Shown here piece by piece: positions 17,396-25,238 of a stretch of 64,000 nucleotides of DNA. Below the pieces are notes generated by a model that had not been told where the DNA came from, did no database searches, and worked only from the letters and a program-made list of their open reading frames with translations. The stretch lies in the NCBI RefSeq assembly GCF_039537875.1, contig NZ_BAABBI010000001.1, forward strand, positions 1,426,001-1,490,000. The letters are read 5' to 3'. Every line of letters begins with the position of its first letter. Position 1 is the stretch's first letter. A program made the translations under genes and the position numbers. Origin of the DNA: Corallibacter vietnamensis. GTDB taxonomy: Bacteria; Bacteroidota; Bacteroidia; Flavobacteriales; Flavobacteriaceae.

Positions 17396-17432
17396 AAAAA
17401 GAGCTTTACTAACTGTAAAGCTCTTTTTTTTA
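17396..17432 (+). terminator. Hairpin terminator after glnN
   Basis: The stem AAAGAGCTTTAC/GTAAAGCTCTTT has a 5-base loop and is followed by a T-run. Confidence 0.92.
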
Positions 17433-17547
17433 GCTAGATAAAGGGCTTGAGATGTATTTGGTCTGATTAAAAATGTAGGTTATCGAAAAGTTGGTTTTAA
17501 GTAGCAAAAATCTCACTTCAGCCAAGAAGATGGAGTAGAAAAATCAT

Positions 17548-17555
17548 TAAATTTG
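17548..17555 (+). promoter_or_regulatory. -7 box before the small secreted peptide gene
   Basis: TAAATTTG, a perfect TAnnTTTG match 34 bases before the ATG at 17590. No -33 TTTG at the usual spacing. Confidence 0.5.
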
Positions 17556-17589
17556 TCTTGCTATTAATCAATGATTCAATTTTTAAATT

Positions 17590-17721
17590 ATGAAAAAGCT
17601 AATCATCAGTATGCTATTGCTTTTGGCTGCTACATTCATTTTTTCTCAGGGAAACAACGAAAACAAGAAAAACACCAGTAAAGACGTTGCTAAGTACGAA
17701 CAGGTTACTCCATTACATTAA
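17590..17721 (+). CDS. Small secreted peptide, 43 residues
   Basis: A 43-codon frame with a good signal peptide: basic start MKKLIISM, a hydrophobic core LLLLAATFIF, and a likely cleavage after SQ near residue 20. The remaining ~23 residues are polar (GNNENKKNTSKDVAKYEQV, then TPLH). A Bacteroidota -7 box lies 34 bases upstream and the preceding gene ends in a terminator, so it has its own promoter. No family is recognised. It could be an exported peptide or a remnant of a longer secreted protein. Confidence 0.6.
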   Translation: MKKLIISMLLLLAATFIFSQGNNENKKNTSKDVAKYEQVTPLH

Positions 17722-17837
17722 TTAATGTATCAATAGTCCTTTTTTAAGTGCTTATAAATGTCATTATTATGTTGAGTTCTTAAAGTGTGTTTTTATGTTT
17801 GTATGCCTAGTTGGGTGTGCATATTACAGTTCTTTGT

Positions 17838-18497
17838 ATGATATATAAATTTAAGTTTATAAGTATCTTCTGTCTTTTTTATATCTCTGTTTGTAGCTAT
17901 TCACAAACAGATACTTCTGCAAATAACCAAACGTCTCAATTTCCCAATATAGATTTTTATAGATATAGAGGTACCAATGTTTTAGACATTGGATTAGGAA
18001 CTTCTATTATGAATGGAGATTTCATGCATCCTATACTCGAAATTTCTTCTCATGTAGGGTATAAGCGTTTTATTAAACCATATCTCAATATCAATGTAGG
18101 TTACAATAAGTTTAATTTAGCTTACAGAAACATTTTTAATAATGGCTATATGTCTTTTGATTTAAATGTTGAAACCGTTATTTTTCCTAATAATCGTTTT
18201 TCTCCTTATGCTTTTGCTGGAGCAGGAATTCATGCTTCAAATTATTTTAAGCAAGTAGATTCAAAGCTACAAGGCGGTTTGGGAATAGAGTATATTGTAT
18301 TTGAGAATTTAGGAGTAAAACTGTTTTCAGATTACAACCATGTTTTTAGTGATGAAGTAGATGGAAAAATTTTTGGAGTTTCAGATGATATTTATTGGCG
18401 AATTGCCTGTGGTGTAAATTATTATTTTGGAGGAAAAAAGCAGTTAGAAAAACTACTAAAACGTTATCCAAGCGTTATTAAAACAAATCAATTATAG
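17838..18497 (+). CDS. Outer-membrane beta-barrel protein (unknown)
   Basis: A 219-residue exported protein with a signal peptide (residues 1-22, ending SYSQ) and a run of alternating strands typical of an 8-10-stranded barrel, for example NVLDIGLGTSIMNGDF, YAFAGAGIHASNYF and IACGVNYYFGG. Such barrels occur alone or near curli-like export genes; no such neighbours are seen here. The frame is open from 17811 with TTG, but the signal peptide begins at the ATG at 17838. It precedes purM by 48 bases. Confidence 0.7.
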   Translation: MIYKFKFISIFCLFYISVCSYSQTDTSANNQTSQFPNIDFYRYRGTNVLDIGLGTSIMNGDFMHPILEISSHVGYKRFIKPYLNINVGYNKFNLAYRNIFNNGYMSFDLNVETVIFPNNRFSPYAFAGAGIHASNYFKQVDSKLQGGLGIEYIVFENLGVKLFSDYNHVFSDEVDGKIFGVSDDIYWRIACGVNYYFGGKKQLEKLLKRYPSVIKTNQL

Positions 18498-18519
18498 CCC
18501 ATAAATAGATTACAATTCT

Positions 18520-18527
18520 TATTTTTG
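18520..18527 (+). promoter_or_regulatory. -7 box of purM
   Basis: TATTTTTG, a match to TAnnTTTG, 18 bases before the purM start codon. Confidence 0.5.
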
Positions 18528-18545
18528 TGATTCTAAACTAACACA

Positions 18546-19724
18546 ATGAGTCAAGAAATAAGTAAGCGCTACATGCAACGAGGTGTATCTGCCTCAAAAG
18601 AAGATGTTCACAATGCTATAAAAAATATTGATAAAGGGCTTTTTCCTAAAGCTTTTTGTAAAATAGTTCCAGATTACCTTACAAATGATGATGAATATTG
18701 TTTAGTTATGCATGCCGATGGCGCCGGTACAAAAAGTTCGTTGGCTTACATGTACTGGAAAGAAACTGGAGATTTATCAGTGTGGAAAGGTATTGCTCAA
18801 GATGCGCTTATAATGAATGTAGATGATCTTTTATGTGTAGGAGCTACTGATAATATCATGCTGTCATCAACTATAGGAAGAAACAAAAATGTAATTCCAG
18901 GAGATGTTATTTCAGCAATTATTAACGGAACAGAATCACTCATTTCAGAGTTAAAAGATTTTGGAGTAACAATTCATTCTACAGGAGGCGAAACAGCTGA
19001 TGTTGGTGATTTAGTACGTACCATAATTGTAGATTCTACGGTGACAGCTAGAATGAAACGTAGTAATGTTATAGATAATGCAAATATTAAAGCAGGAGAT
19101 GTAATTGTTGGTTTAGAATCGTTTGGTCAGGCTTCATATGAGAAAGATTATAATGGAGGTATGGGAAGCAATGGGTTGACATCAGCTAGACATGATGTGT
19201 TTCATAATTATTTAGCAGAAAAATATCCGGAAAGTTATGACGCAGCTGTTCCTGAAGACTTGGTTTATTCTGGACAAGTAAAACTTACTGATTCTGTAGA
19301 AAACTCTCCAATAGACGCAGGAAAACTTGTTTTGTCGCCAACACGAACTTATGCGCCAATTATAAAAAATATTTTATCAAAATATAAAAGTGATACCATT
19401 CACGGTATGATACATTGTAGTGGTGGTGCGCAAACAAAAATTCTCCATTTTGTGGAAAATCTTCATATCATAAAAGATAATATGTTTCCAGTACCTCCGT
19501 TATTTAAATTAATTCAGGAGCAATCTAAAACAAATTGGAAAGAAATGTATCAAGTCTTCAATTGTGGACACCGTATGGAATTGTATGTTTCTCCTGAAGT
19601 AGCAGATGATATTATAAATATCTCAAAATCATTTCAAGTAGATGCAAAAATTGTAGGCCGTGTTGAAGTATCAGACACAAAAAAACTTACAATAAAAAGC
19701 GATTTTGGAACATTTGAGTATTAA
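18546..19724 (+). CDS. purM: Phosphoribosylformylglycinamidine cyclo-ligase (AIR synthetase)
   Basis: Purine synthesis step 5: closes FGAM to aminoimidazole ribotide using ATP. Motifs: YMQRGVSASKEDV at the N-terminus, VMHADGAGTKSSLAYMYW, the catalytic MNVDDLLCVGA, and HSTGGETADVGDLVRT. At 392 residues it is longer than the ~345-residue E. coli enzyme, as is usual for the Bacteroidota form, which is sometimes labelled only AIR synthase-related. It is the sole copy in the window. A DUF3078 gene follows 26 bases later. Confidence 0.9.
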   Translation: MSQEISKRYMQRGVSASKEDVHNAIKNIDKGLFPKAFCKIVPDYLTNDDEYCLVMHADGAGTKSSLAYMYWKETGDLSVWKGIAQDALIMNVDDLLCVGATDNIMLSSTIGRNKNVIPGDVISAIINGTESLISELKDFGVTIHSTGGETADVGDLVRTIIVDSTVTARMKRSNVIDNANIKAGDVIVGLESFGQASYEKDYNGGMGSNGLTSARHDVFHNYLAEKYPESYDAAVPEDLVYSGQVKLTDSVENSPIDAGKLVLSPTRTYAPIIKNILSKYKSDTIHGMIHCSGGAQTKILHFVENLHIIKDNMFPVPPLFKLIQEQSKTNWKEMYQVFNCGHRMELYVSPEVADDIINISKSFQVDAKIVGRVEVSDTKKLTIKSDFGTFEY

Positions 19725-19750
19725 GTAACCCCTTTTTTTTAGCTTATATA

Positions 19751-20716
19751 ATGAGACAAATTATTATTGTAATTGTATTATTTTTTAGTATTCAGTTTTC
19801 ATGGTCACAACCCGACTCTTTGTATTTTAAACCAGAAATAGTTAAACCAGCAATTCCCGTTTGGGAATTAAAAAATCAAGCAGGTTTAGATATTAGTGAA
19901 GTAGCGTTTGTTAATTGGAATGCTGGTGGTAGTAACTCTATTTCTGCATTAGTAGGTGTTGTAACCGAATTAAAATACCGCTACAAAAATTTTATATGGA
20001 ATAATGTTTTTCAAGCTAGATACGGTATTAATAGTCAACAAGGACAAAAACCTCGTAAAACAGATGACCTCATGGATATCAGTTCTACGCTTGGCTTTAG
20101 AAAAGATACATTAACAAACTGGTATTATTCAGCAAGGTTTAATTTTAAATCTCAATTTTCTAACGGATATAATTACCCAAACACATCTAAAGAAATATCA
20201 AAATTCATGGCTCCTGGATATTTATTTGTCGGTGGAGGAATTGAGTATGGTAAAAACATAGAAACTTTTTCTATGTACTTTTCTCCATTAACACTTAAAT
20301 CTACATTTGTGTTAGATAAGGAGCTGGCTAATGCAGGTGCTTTTGGAGTAGAAGGCGCTGTTTATGATGATGATGGAAATATGCTAACCGAAGGTGAACA
20401 GTTGCGAATGGAGTTTGGAATATTGTTTACCAGTGCTTTTGAAAAAGAAGTTTTCAAGAATATTCATTTAATGAACTTTGTTAGTTTCTATACAGATTAC
20501 CTTAATAACTTTGGAAACGTAGATGTAGATTGGCAAGTAAACTTTAATTTCAAAGTAAATGATTTTATAAAAGCAACATTAGGATCTCACTTAAAGTATG
20601 ACGATGATGTAAAAACACTAGAGCCTATTAATGCAGAAGAAACAGAATTTGTTGAGGCAGGCGCTAAAGTACAATGGAAACAAATGCTTGGTGTTGGTGT
20701 TGTTGTAGATTTTTAA
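19751..20716 (+). CDS. DUF3078 exported protein
   Basis: A 321-residue exported protein with a signal peptide (MRQIIIVIVLFFSIQFSWSQ). It has the DUF3078 hallmark FVNWNAGGSNSISALVG near residues 55-72, followed by strand-rich sequence of an outer-membrane barrel (YKNFIWNNVFQARYG, FSMYFSPLTLKS). The family is widespread in Bacteroidota and unassigned in function. Its stop codon overlaps that of the convergent ABC ATPase gene by four bases. Confidence 0.85.
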   Translation: MRQIIIVIVLFFSIQFSWSQPDSLYFKPEIVKPAIPVWELKNQAGLDISEVAFVNWNAGGSNSISALVGVVTELKYRYKNFIWNNVFQARYGINSQQGQKPRKTDDLMDISSTLGFRKDTLTNWYYSARFNFKSQFSNGYNYPNTSKEISKFMAPGYLFVGGGIEYGKNIETFSMYFSPLTLKSTFVLDKELANAGAFGVEGAVYDDDGNMLTEGEQLRMEFGILFTSAFEKEVFKNIHLMNFVSFYTDYLNNFGNVDVDWQVNFNFKVNDFIKATLGSHLKYDDDVKTLEPINAEETEFVEAGAKVQWKQMLGVGVVVDF

Positions 20717-21375
20717 AGTATTGTATTTTCACTCACATACTTATAAAACTTTAAATCTTCCAAATCGTTTATCTCTCTAGAGTATCCGTTTTCTAATAAA
20801 TATAGTTTATCACTAATGTTAATAATATGCTGATAAATATGATCTGTAAGTATAATTATTTTAGATGATTTTATCGTGTTTATAAGGTTGATAAAGCATT
20901 CAATATAATGTGGTGATAGATGAGAAAAAGGTTCGTCTAATAAAACTATTTTATGAGGCCCTTTTAGAACTAAATATGTTTCAATAACGCGCTGTTCGCC
21001 TCCTGAAAGTTTATTGATTTTGCTGTTGTGATATTTTGAAAAACCACTAAATAAAGAAGAAAATTCCTGCCAATCAACTTTTAAAAATTTAAAAAGCTTT
21101 TTAATCTTGAGGTTTTTAGGAAAGAAATGCTGTTGTGGTAAATAGGCAACAAGTTTTGTTTTGTAAAAAGCTTTAGTTATCGGTTTATTGTCAATTCTAA
21201 TAAGCTTGTATTTTGGTGTCAAGTGCCCAAAAATAATTTTTAATAAGCAACTTTTTCCCGAGCCATTACTGCCTAAAATCCCTGTTACTTCTCCTTTTTT
21301 AGCCTTTAAATAGATGCCGTGTAATATGCGTTTATCCTTAAACCATAACTCTACATTATCTATTTCTAAAATCAT
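20713..21375 (-). CDS. ABC transporter ATPase (small)
   Basis: A 220-residue ATPase with Walker A GSNGSGKS near residue 35, signature LSGGEQRVIE near 125, and Walker B KIVLLDEPFSHLS near 145. The switch His is in ILTDH. It overlaps the upstream small membrane protein gene by four bases, so the two likely form one unit. Substrate is unknown. It ends stop-to-stop with the DUF3078 gene. Confidence 0.88.
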   Translation of the reverse strand: MILEIDNVELWFKDKRILHGIYLKAKKGEVTGILGSNGSGKSCLLKIIFGHLTPKYKLIRIDNKPITKAFYKTKLVAYLPQQHFFPKNLKIKKLFKFLKVDWQEFSSLFSGFSKYHNSKINKLSGGEQRVIETYLVLKGPHKIVLLDEPFSHLSPHYIECFINLINTIKSSKIIILTDHIYQHIINISDKLYLLENGYSREINDLEDLKFYKYVSENTIL

Positions 21376-21659
21376 ACAAACTCCTTTAAGAATTGAAGGA
21401 AGGTAACTGTAATAAAGGTATCAATTAAAAAGAAAATAGAAAATAATTTAAAAGAAGAGATTCCTAAATTTTTATAAAAAATGAGTTTCTGTTTATGCTG
21501 TGTTTCAGATATAGCATACCATAAAAATAAGATTAAAATTAATTTAATAATAACCGCAGGAATTAACTCGTAACTTAAACCTAAAAGTAATAAGTCAACA
21601 CCAATAGACCATAAAAAATATGGCTTATAAAATATTAGTATGGCTTGAAACTGTTGCAT
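21372..21659 (-). CDS. Small membrane partner of the ABC ATPase
   Basis: About 95 residues with three hydrophobic helices (roughly residues 10-30, 33-50 and 70-88) and a basic loop EKTQHKQ-like segment between them. No family is recognised. Start taken at MQQFQAILIFYK (21659); the frame is open to 21689. The four-base overlap with the ATPase gene suggests it is the membrane subunit or an anchor, but it is much smaller than a usual permease. Confidence 0.6.
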   Translation of the reverse strand: MQQFQAILIFYKPYFLWSIGVDLLLLGLSYELIPAVIIKLILILFLWYAISETQHKQKLIFYKNLGISSFKLFSIFFLIDTFITVTFLQFLKEFV

Positions 21660-21755
21660 AATCTTCAATAAAACGAAAAAAAACAACAATTATTTTTTGA
21701 GACTATAATTTGAATAAATGATTTGATTTAAAATTTATCAATCAATAAAATATCG

Positions 21756-21763
21756 TATTTTTG
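21756..21763 (+). promoter_or_regulatory. -7 box of prfA
   Basis: TATTTTTG, a match to TAnnTTTG, 22 bases before the prfA start. Confidence 0.5.
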
Positions 21764-21785
21764 AACTCGAAATTATAAAAGGCAG

Positions 21786-22862
21786 ATGTTAGAGAAATTA
21801 GAAATAATAAAACAGCGTTTTGATGAAGTGAGTGATTTAATCATTCAACCTGATATTATATCAGATCAAAAACGTTATGTAGAACTAAATAAAGAATATA
21901 AGGATTTACGTTTATTAATGGATAAGCGCGAAGCTTATATTGAGTTTACCAACAACCTTAAAGAAGCTGAAGAAATTATTGCTGATGGCAGTGATGCTGA
22001 AATGGTTGAAATGGCAAAAATGCAATATGACGAAGCCAAAGAAGGTATTCCAAAGTTAGAAGACGAAATTAGGTTTTTACTTATTCCAAAAGATCCTGAA
22101 GATTCTAAAAATGCCGTTGTTGAATTACGTGCTGGAACTGGTGGAGATGAAGCAAGTATTTTTGCAGGCGATTTATTTAGAATGTATACGAAATACTGTG
22201 AGAGTAAAGGCTGGAAAGTTGATACAGTAGATTTTAGTGAAGGAACCAATGGTGGATTTAAAGAAATCCAGTTTGAAGTAAGCGGTGAAGATGTATACGG
22301 AACTCTAAAGTTTGAAGCAGGTGTTCATCGTGTGCAACGTGTGCCTCAAACAGAAACACAAGGGCGTGTTCACACAAGTGCAGCAACTTGTATGGTGTTT
22401 CCAGAAGCCGAAGAGTTTGATGTAGAAATAGATCCAAAAGAAGTTCGTATTGATTATTTCTGTTCTTCAGGTCCTGGAGGTCAGTCTGTAAATACAACCT
22501 ATTCTGCCGTGCGTTTAACACACATTCCAACAGGTTTAGTGGCGCAATGTCAGGATCAAAAATCTCAACATAAAAACAAAGAGAAAGCGTTTAGAGTATT
22601 ACGTTCTCGTTTATATGATTTAGAGTTAGCTAAAAAACAAGAAGAAGATGCTGCAAAGCGTGGTAGCATGGTAACTTCTGGAGATAGAAGTGCTAAAATT
22701 AGAACCTATAACTATCCGCAAGGCCGTGTAACAGATCATAGAATAGGATTAACTCTGTATGATTTGCAAAATATTGTAAACGGAGATATTCAAAAAATTA
22801 TAGATGAATTAATGCTTGCAGAAAATACTGAAAAGCTAAAAGCAAGCGACGAACATATTTAA
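21786..22862 (+). CDS. prfA: Peptide chain release factor 1
   Basis: Releases the finished protein at UAA/UAG codons. It has the catalytic GGQ in SSGPGGQSVNTTYS and the class-1 PxT anticodon-like tripeptide as PQT in HRVQRVPQTETQGRVHTSAA, where E. coli has PAT. PxT, not SPF, separates it from RF2. The length of 358 residues is standard. It diverges from the ABC module and is followed by a hairpin and pyrF. Confidence 0.96.
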   Translation: MLEKLEIIKQRFDEVSDLIIQPDIISDQKRYVELNKEYKDLRLLMDKREAYIEFTNNLKEAEEIIADGSDAEMVEMAKMQYDEAKEGIPKLEDEIRFLLIPKDPEDSKNAVVELRAGTGGDEASIFAGDLFRMYTKYCESKGWKVDTVDFSEGTNGGFKEIQFEVSGEDVYGTLKFEAGVHRVQRVPQTETQGRVHTSAATCMVFPEAEEFDVEIDPKEVRIDYFCSSGPGGQSVNTTYSAVRLTHIPTGLVAQCQDQKSQHKNKEKAFRVLRSRLYDLELAKKQEEDAAKRGSMVTSGDRSAKIRTYNYPQGRVTDHRIGLTLYDLQNIVNGDIQKIIDELMLAENTEKLKASDEHI

Positions 22863-22866
22863 TAAC

Positions 22867-22892
22867 AAGCCTCTTTTTTGAGGCTTTTTTTT
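22867..22892 (+). terminator. Hairpin terminator between prfA and pyrF
   Basis: The stem AAGCCTC/GAGGCTT has a T-only loop and a T-run. pyrF begins only a few bases later, so some readthrough is likely needed unless pyrF has its own promoter within prfA. Confidence 0.75.
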
Positions 22893-22896
22893 AACC

Positions 22897-23709
22897 ATGA
22901 CAACACAACAACTCACACAACAAATCCAGAAAAAAAAATCCTTTCTATGCATAGGATTAGACGTTGATTTAAATAAAATACCACAACATTTACTGCAGGA
23001 AGAGGATCCTATTTTTGCATTCAATAAAGCTATTATAGATGCAACACACCACTTATGTGTGGCATACAAACCTAATACAGCGTTTTATGAAGCATACGGA
23101 TTAAAAGGCTGGAAAGCACTTGAAAAAACCATAAACTACATAAATAAAAATCACCCTGAAATATTCACAATAGCTGATGCTAAACGTGGTGATATAGGAA
23201 ATACAAGCAGTATGTATGCCAAAGCTTTTTTTGAAGATTTAGCTTTTGATAGTGTTACTGTAGCGCCATATATGGGTAAAGATTCCGTTGAGCCTTTTTT
23301 AGCATTTGAGAATAAGCACACCATTCTTTTGGCGTTAACATCAAATCAAGGAGCGTTTGATTTTCAAACTAAAATGATAGATGAAAAAGAAGTTTATAAA
23401 CATGTTTTAGAAACTTCAAAAACTTGGCAAAACTCTGAAAACCTTATGTATGTTGTTGGTGCAACAAAAGCTGAATTTTTAGCAGATATAAGACAAATCA
23501 TTCCAAATAGTTTTTTACTAGTGCCAGGAGTTGGTGCACAAGGCGGAAATTTACAAGATGTTTGTAAGTACGGTATGAATGATCATGTTGGTTTACTAAT
23601 CAACTCATCAAGAGGCATTATTTATGCATCAAATCAAGACGATTTTGCACAGGCAGCAGCAAAGAAAGCTGAAGCTTTACAGCAAGAGATGAAAGTTATT
23701 CTGAAATAA
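22897..23709 (+). CDS. pyrF: Orotidine 5'-phosphate decarboxylase (type 2)
   Basis: Last step of UMP synthesis. Motifs: FLCIGLDVDLNKIP at the N-terminus, the catalytic IADAKRGDIGNTS near residues 88-100 (Asp-x-Lys-x-x-Asp), VPGVGAQGG near 210, and INSSRGIIYA. At 270 residues it belongs to the longer type 2 group typical of Bacteroidota. It is four bases from the next gene. Confidence 0.95.
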   Translation: MTTQQLTQQIQKKKSFLCIGLDVDLNKIPQHLLQEEDPIFAFNKAIIDATHHLCVAYKPNTAFYEAYGLKGWKALEKTINYINKNHPEIFTIADAKRGDIGNTSSMYAKAFFEDLAFDSVTVAPYMGKDSVEPFLAFENKHTILLALTSNQGAFDFQTKMIDEKEVYKHVLETSKTWQNSENLMYVVGATKAEFLADIRQIIPNSFLLVPGVGAQGGNLQDVCKYGMNDHVGLLINSSRGIIYASNQDDFAQAAAKKAEALQQEMKVILK

Positions 23710-23716
23710 GTTTGTG

Positions 23717-24508
23717 ATGGTATTTCAAGACCAATTGCAGAGATCTATTCAATTACAAGGCGTGCCTAAACGTATTGTTTCTTTGGTGCCAAGCCAAACG
23801 GAGTTGTTATGTGATTTGGGTTTAGAACAATCTATAGTTGGTGTTACCAAGTTTTGTGTTCATCCTAATCATCTTATAAAAGAAAAAACAATTGTAGGCG
23901 GAACAAAGCAAGTTCATTTAGATAGAATAGCAGCGTTGCAGCCTGATATTATTTTATGCAATAAAGAAGAAAATACCCAAGAGATTGTAGAGGCTTGCAA
24001 AGCCATAGCTGCTGTTCATGTTAGTGATATTTTTACCATAAATGATACGTTAGAGCTCGTAAAAATGTATGGAGATATATTTTCGGTAAAAGAAAAAGCT
24101 ACTGCTATATCTCAAGCTATACAAGTTGAAGCTACTGGTTTTAAAGAATGGGTTCAAAATAAACCTGTTAAAAATGTAGTGTATTTTATCTGGAAAAAAC
24201 CGTGGATGGTTGCTGCGAATAATACGTTTATTAACTACTTACTTTCTATTAATAATTTTAAAAACAGCTTTGGTGACTTAAGTCGTTATCCAGAAATAGC
24301 CTTGGATAATGACGATGTAACTGTTGATTATGTGTTGCTGTCTAGCGAGCCTTATCCGTTTAAAGAAAAGCATAAGAAAGACTTAAAGAACTTTTTTCCA
24401 AATGCTAAAATATGTTTAGTAGATGGTGAAATGTTCTCTTGGTATGGTTCAAGACTTATAAAAGCGTTTCGTTATTTTAAAACGCTGCATCAAGATTATT
24501 TGCATTAG
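23717..24508 (+). CDS. BtuF-like helical-backbone metal receptor, apparently without signal peptide
   Basis: A 263-residue protein of the periplasmic binding protein family for cobalamin or metal-chelates (PF01497). It has RIVSLVPSQTELLCDLGL, VGVTKFCVHP, and DRIAALQPDIILCNKEEN in the first lobe, a linking helix, and a second lobe ending WYGSRLIKAFRYF. Family members normally have a signal or lipobox; here the N-terminus goes straight into the first strand. A GTG three bases earlier is an alternative start. No permease or ATPase is adjacent. The last 32 bases overlap the reverse small gene. Confidence 0.85.
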   Translation: MVFQDQLQRSIQLQGVPKRIVSLVPSQTELLCDLGLEQSIVGVTKFCVHPNHLIKEKTIVGGTKQVHLDRIAALQPDIILCNKEENTQEIVEACKAIAAVHVSDIFTINDTLELVKMYGDIFSVKEKATAISQAIQVEATGFKEWVQNKPVKNVVYFIWKKPWMVAANNTFINYLLSINNFKNSFGDLSRYPEIALDNDDVTVDYVLLSSEPYPFKEKHKKDLKNFFPNAKICLVDGEMFSWYGSRLIKAFRYFKTLHQDYLH

Positions 24509-24716
24509 CCTTAATACTTAATAGCTGACGCTTTATTTTTTGCGCTTCATGATATAAGGTGTCACTCAAGCTGGCATCAGTTTGTTTTACATTGTAAGCC
24601 TCTTCAATTTGATTGCTGTAAGCTTTTTCTAATTTTGATGTGTCCTTTTTTGGCTCGTTGTTGGTCTTGTTGGAAACGTTTCTTACTTTTCCAACCTTGC
24701 AAAAATGTGTGTTCAT
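24477..24716 (-). CDS. Small helical protein, Lacal_2735-like
   Basis: A 79-residue protein with a basic N-terminal half and a helical C-terminal half reading NQIEEAYNVKQTDASLSD. The 65-residue protein at 26959-27156 has the matching LVEQAYNLRQTDCAESD. The shared pattern E-x-A-Y-N-x-x-Q-T-D followed by SD and a long helix is like short flavobacterial proteins I know as the Lacal_2735 family (function unknown). It overlaps the BtuF-like gene end by 32 bases. The two-component genes lie upstream of it in the same direction. Confidence 0.65.
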   Translation of the reverse strand: MNTHFCKVGKVRNVSNKTNNEPKKDTSKLEKAYSNQIEEAYNVKQTDASLSDTLYHEAQKIKRQLLSIKANANNLDAAF

Positions 24717-24830
24717 AAACGTGTTTTTAAATTATACTATAAATACGTGTTTATGATGCTTTTAGACGTGTTAATAACGTTAAATTTATGTAAAGATTAA
24801 AATTGTGTTTTTACAGGTTTCAACCGTTAG

Positions 24831-25238
24831 TTAATAAGCTTCAACATTTGTATGTAGCACTTTATGGATGGTAGCTTTGCTAATAGGTTTTACGAGATAA
24901 TCTTTAACAAAAGGAATGTTGTTTGCGGTTTCAATATCTTTTGTGTCTATAGATGATGTTAGGATGTAAATTACAGGTTTGTAATTAGAGTTTTCTAATA
25001 GGTTGTATAAGAGCTTTAAAAACTTCCAACCGTTCATGATTGGCATGTTTAAATCTAAAAAAAGTATTTCAGGAAGAAACTTTACGTTGTTTATGTTGCT
25101 GTAAATAAATTCAAATGCTTCTTTTCCGTTGCTAAATAAATGTATGTTACTCTCTTGTATACCAGAGTTCTTAACAAGAATTTTAGTGAGTTTCCTGAAA
25201 AGTAAATTGTCATCTATTATAGCTATTTGCTTGTTCAT
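24831..25238 (-). CDS. Single-domain response regulator
   Basis: A 135-residue receiver domain with nothing attached. Acidic pair IIDDN near residues 6-10, phospho-acceptor Asp in LFLDLNMPIMNGW near 57, Thr/Ser in ILTSS, and Lys in LVKPIS. With no output domain it must act by protein contact. Its ATG follows directly after the TAA of the histidine kinase (TAAATG), so the two are translationally linked and are probably a cognate pair. Confidence 0.92.
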   Translation of the reverse strand: MNKQIAIIDDNLLFRKLTKILVKNSGIQESNIHLFSNGKEAFEFIYSNINNVKFLPEILFLDLNMPIMNGWKFLKLLYNLLENSNYKPVIYILTSSIDTKDIETANNIPFVKDYLVKPISKATIHKVLHTNVEAY

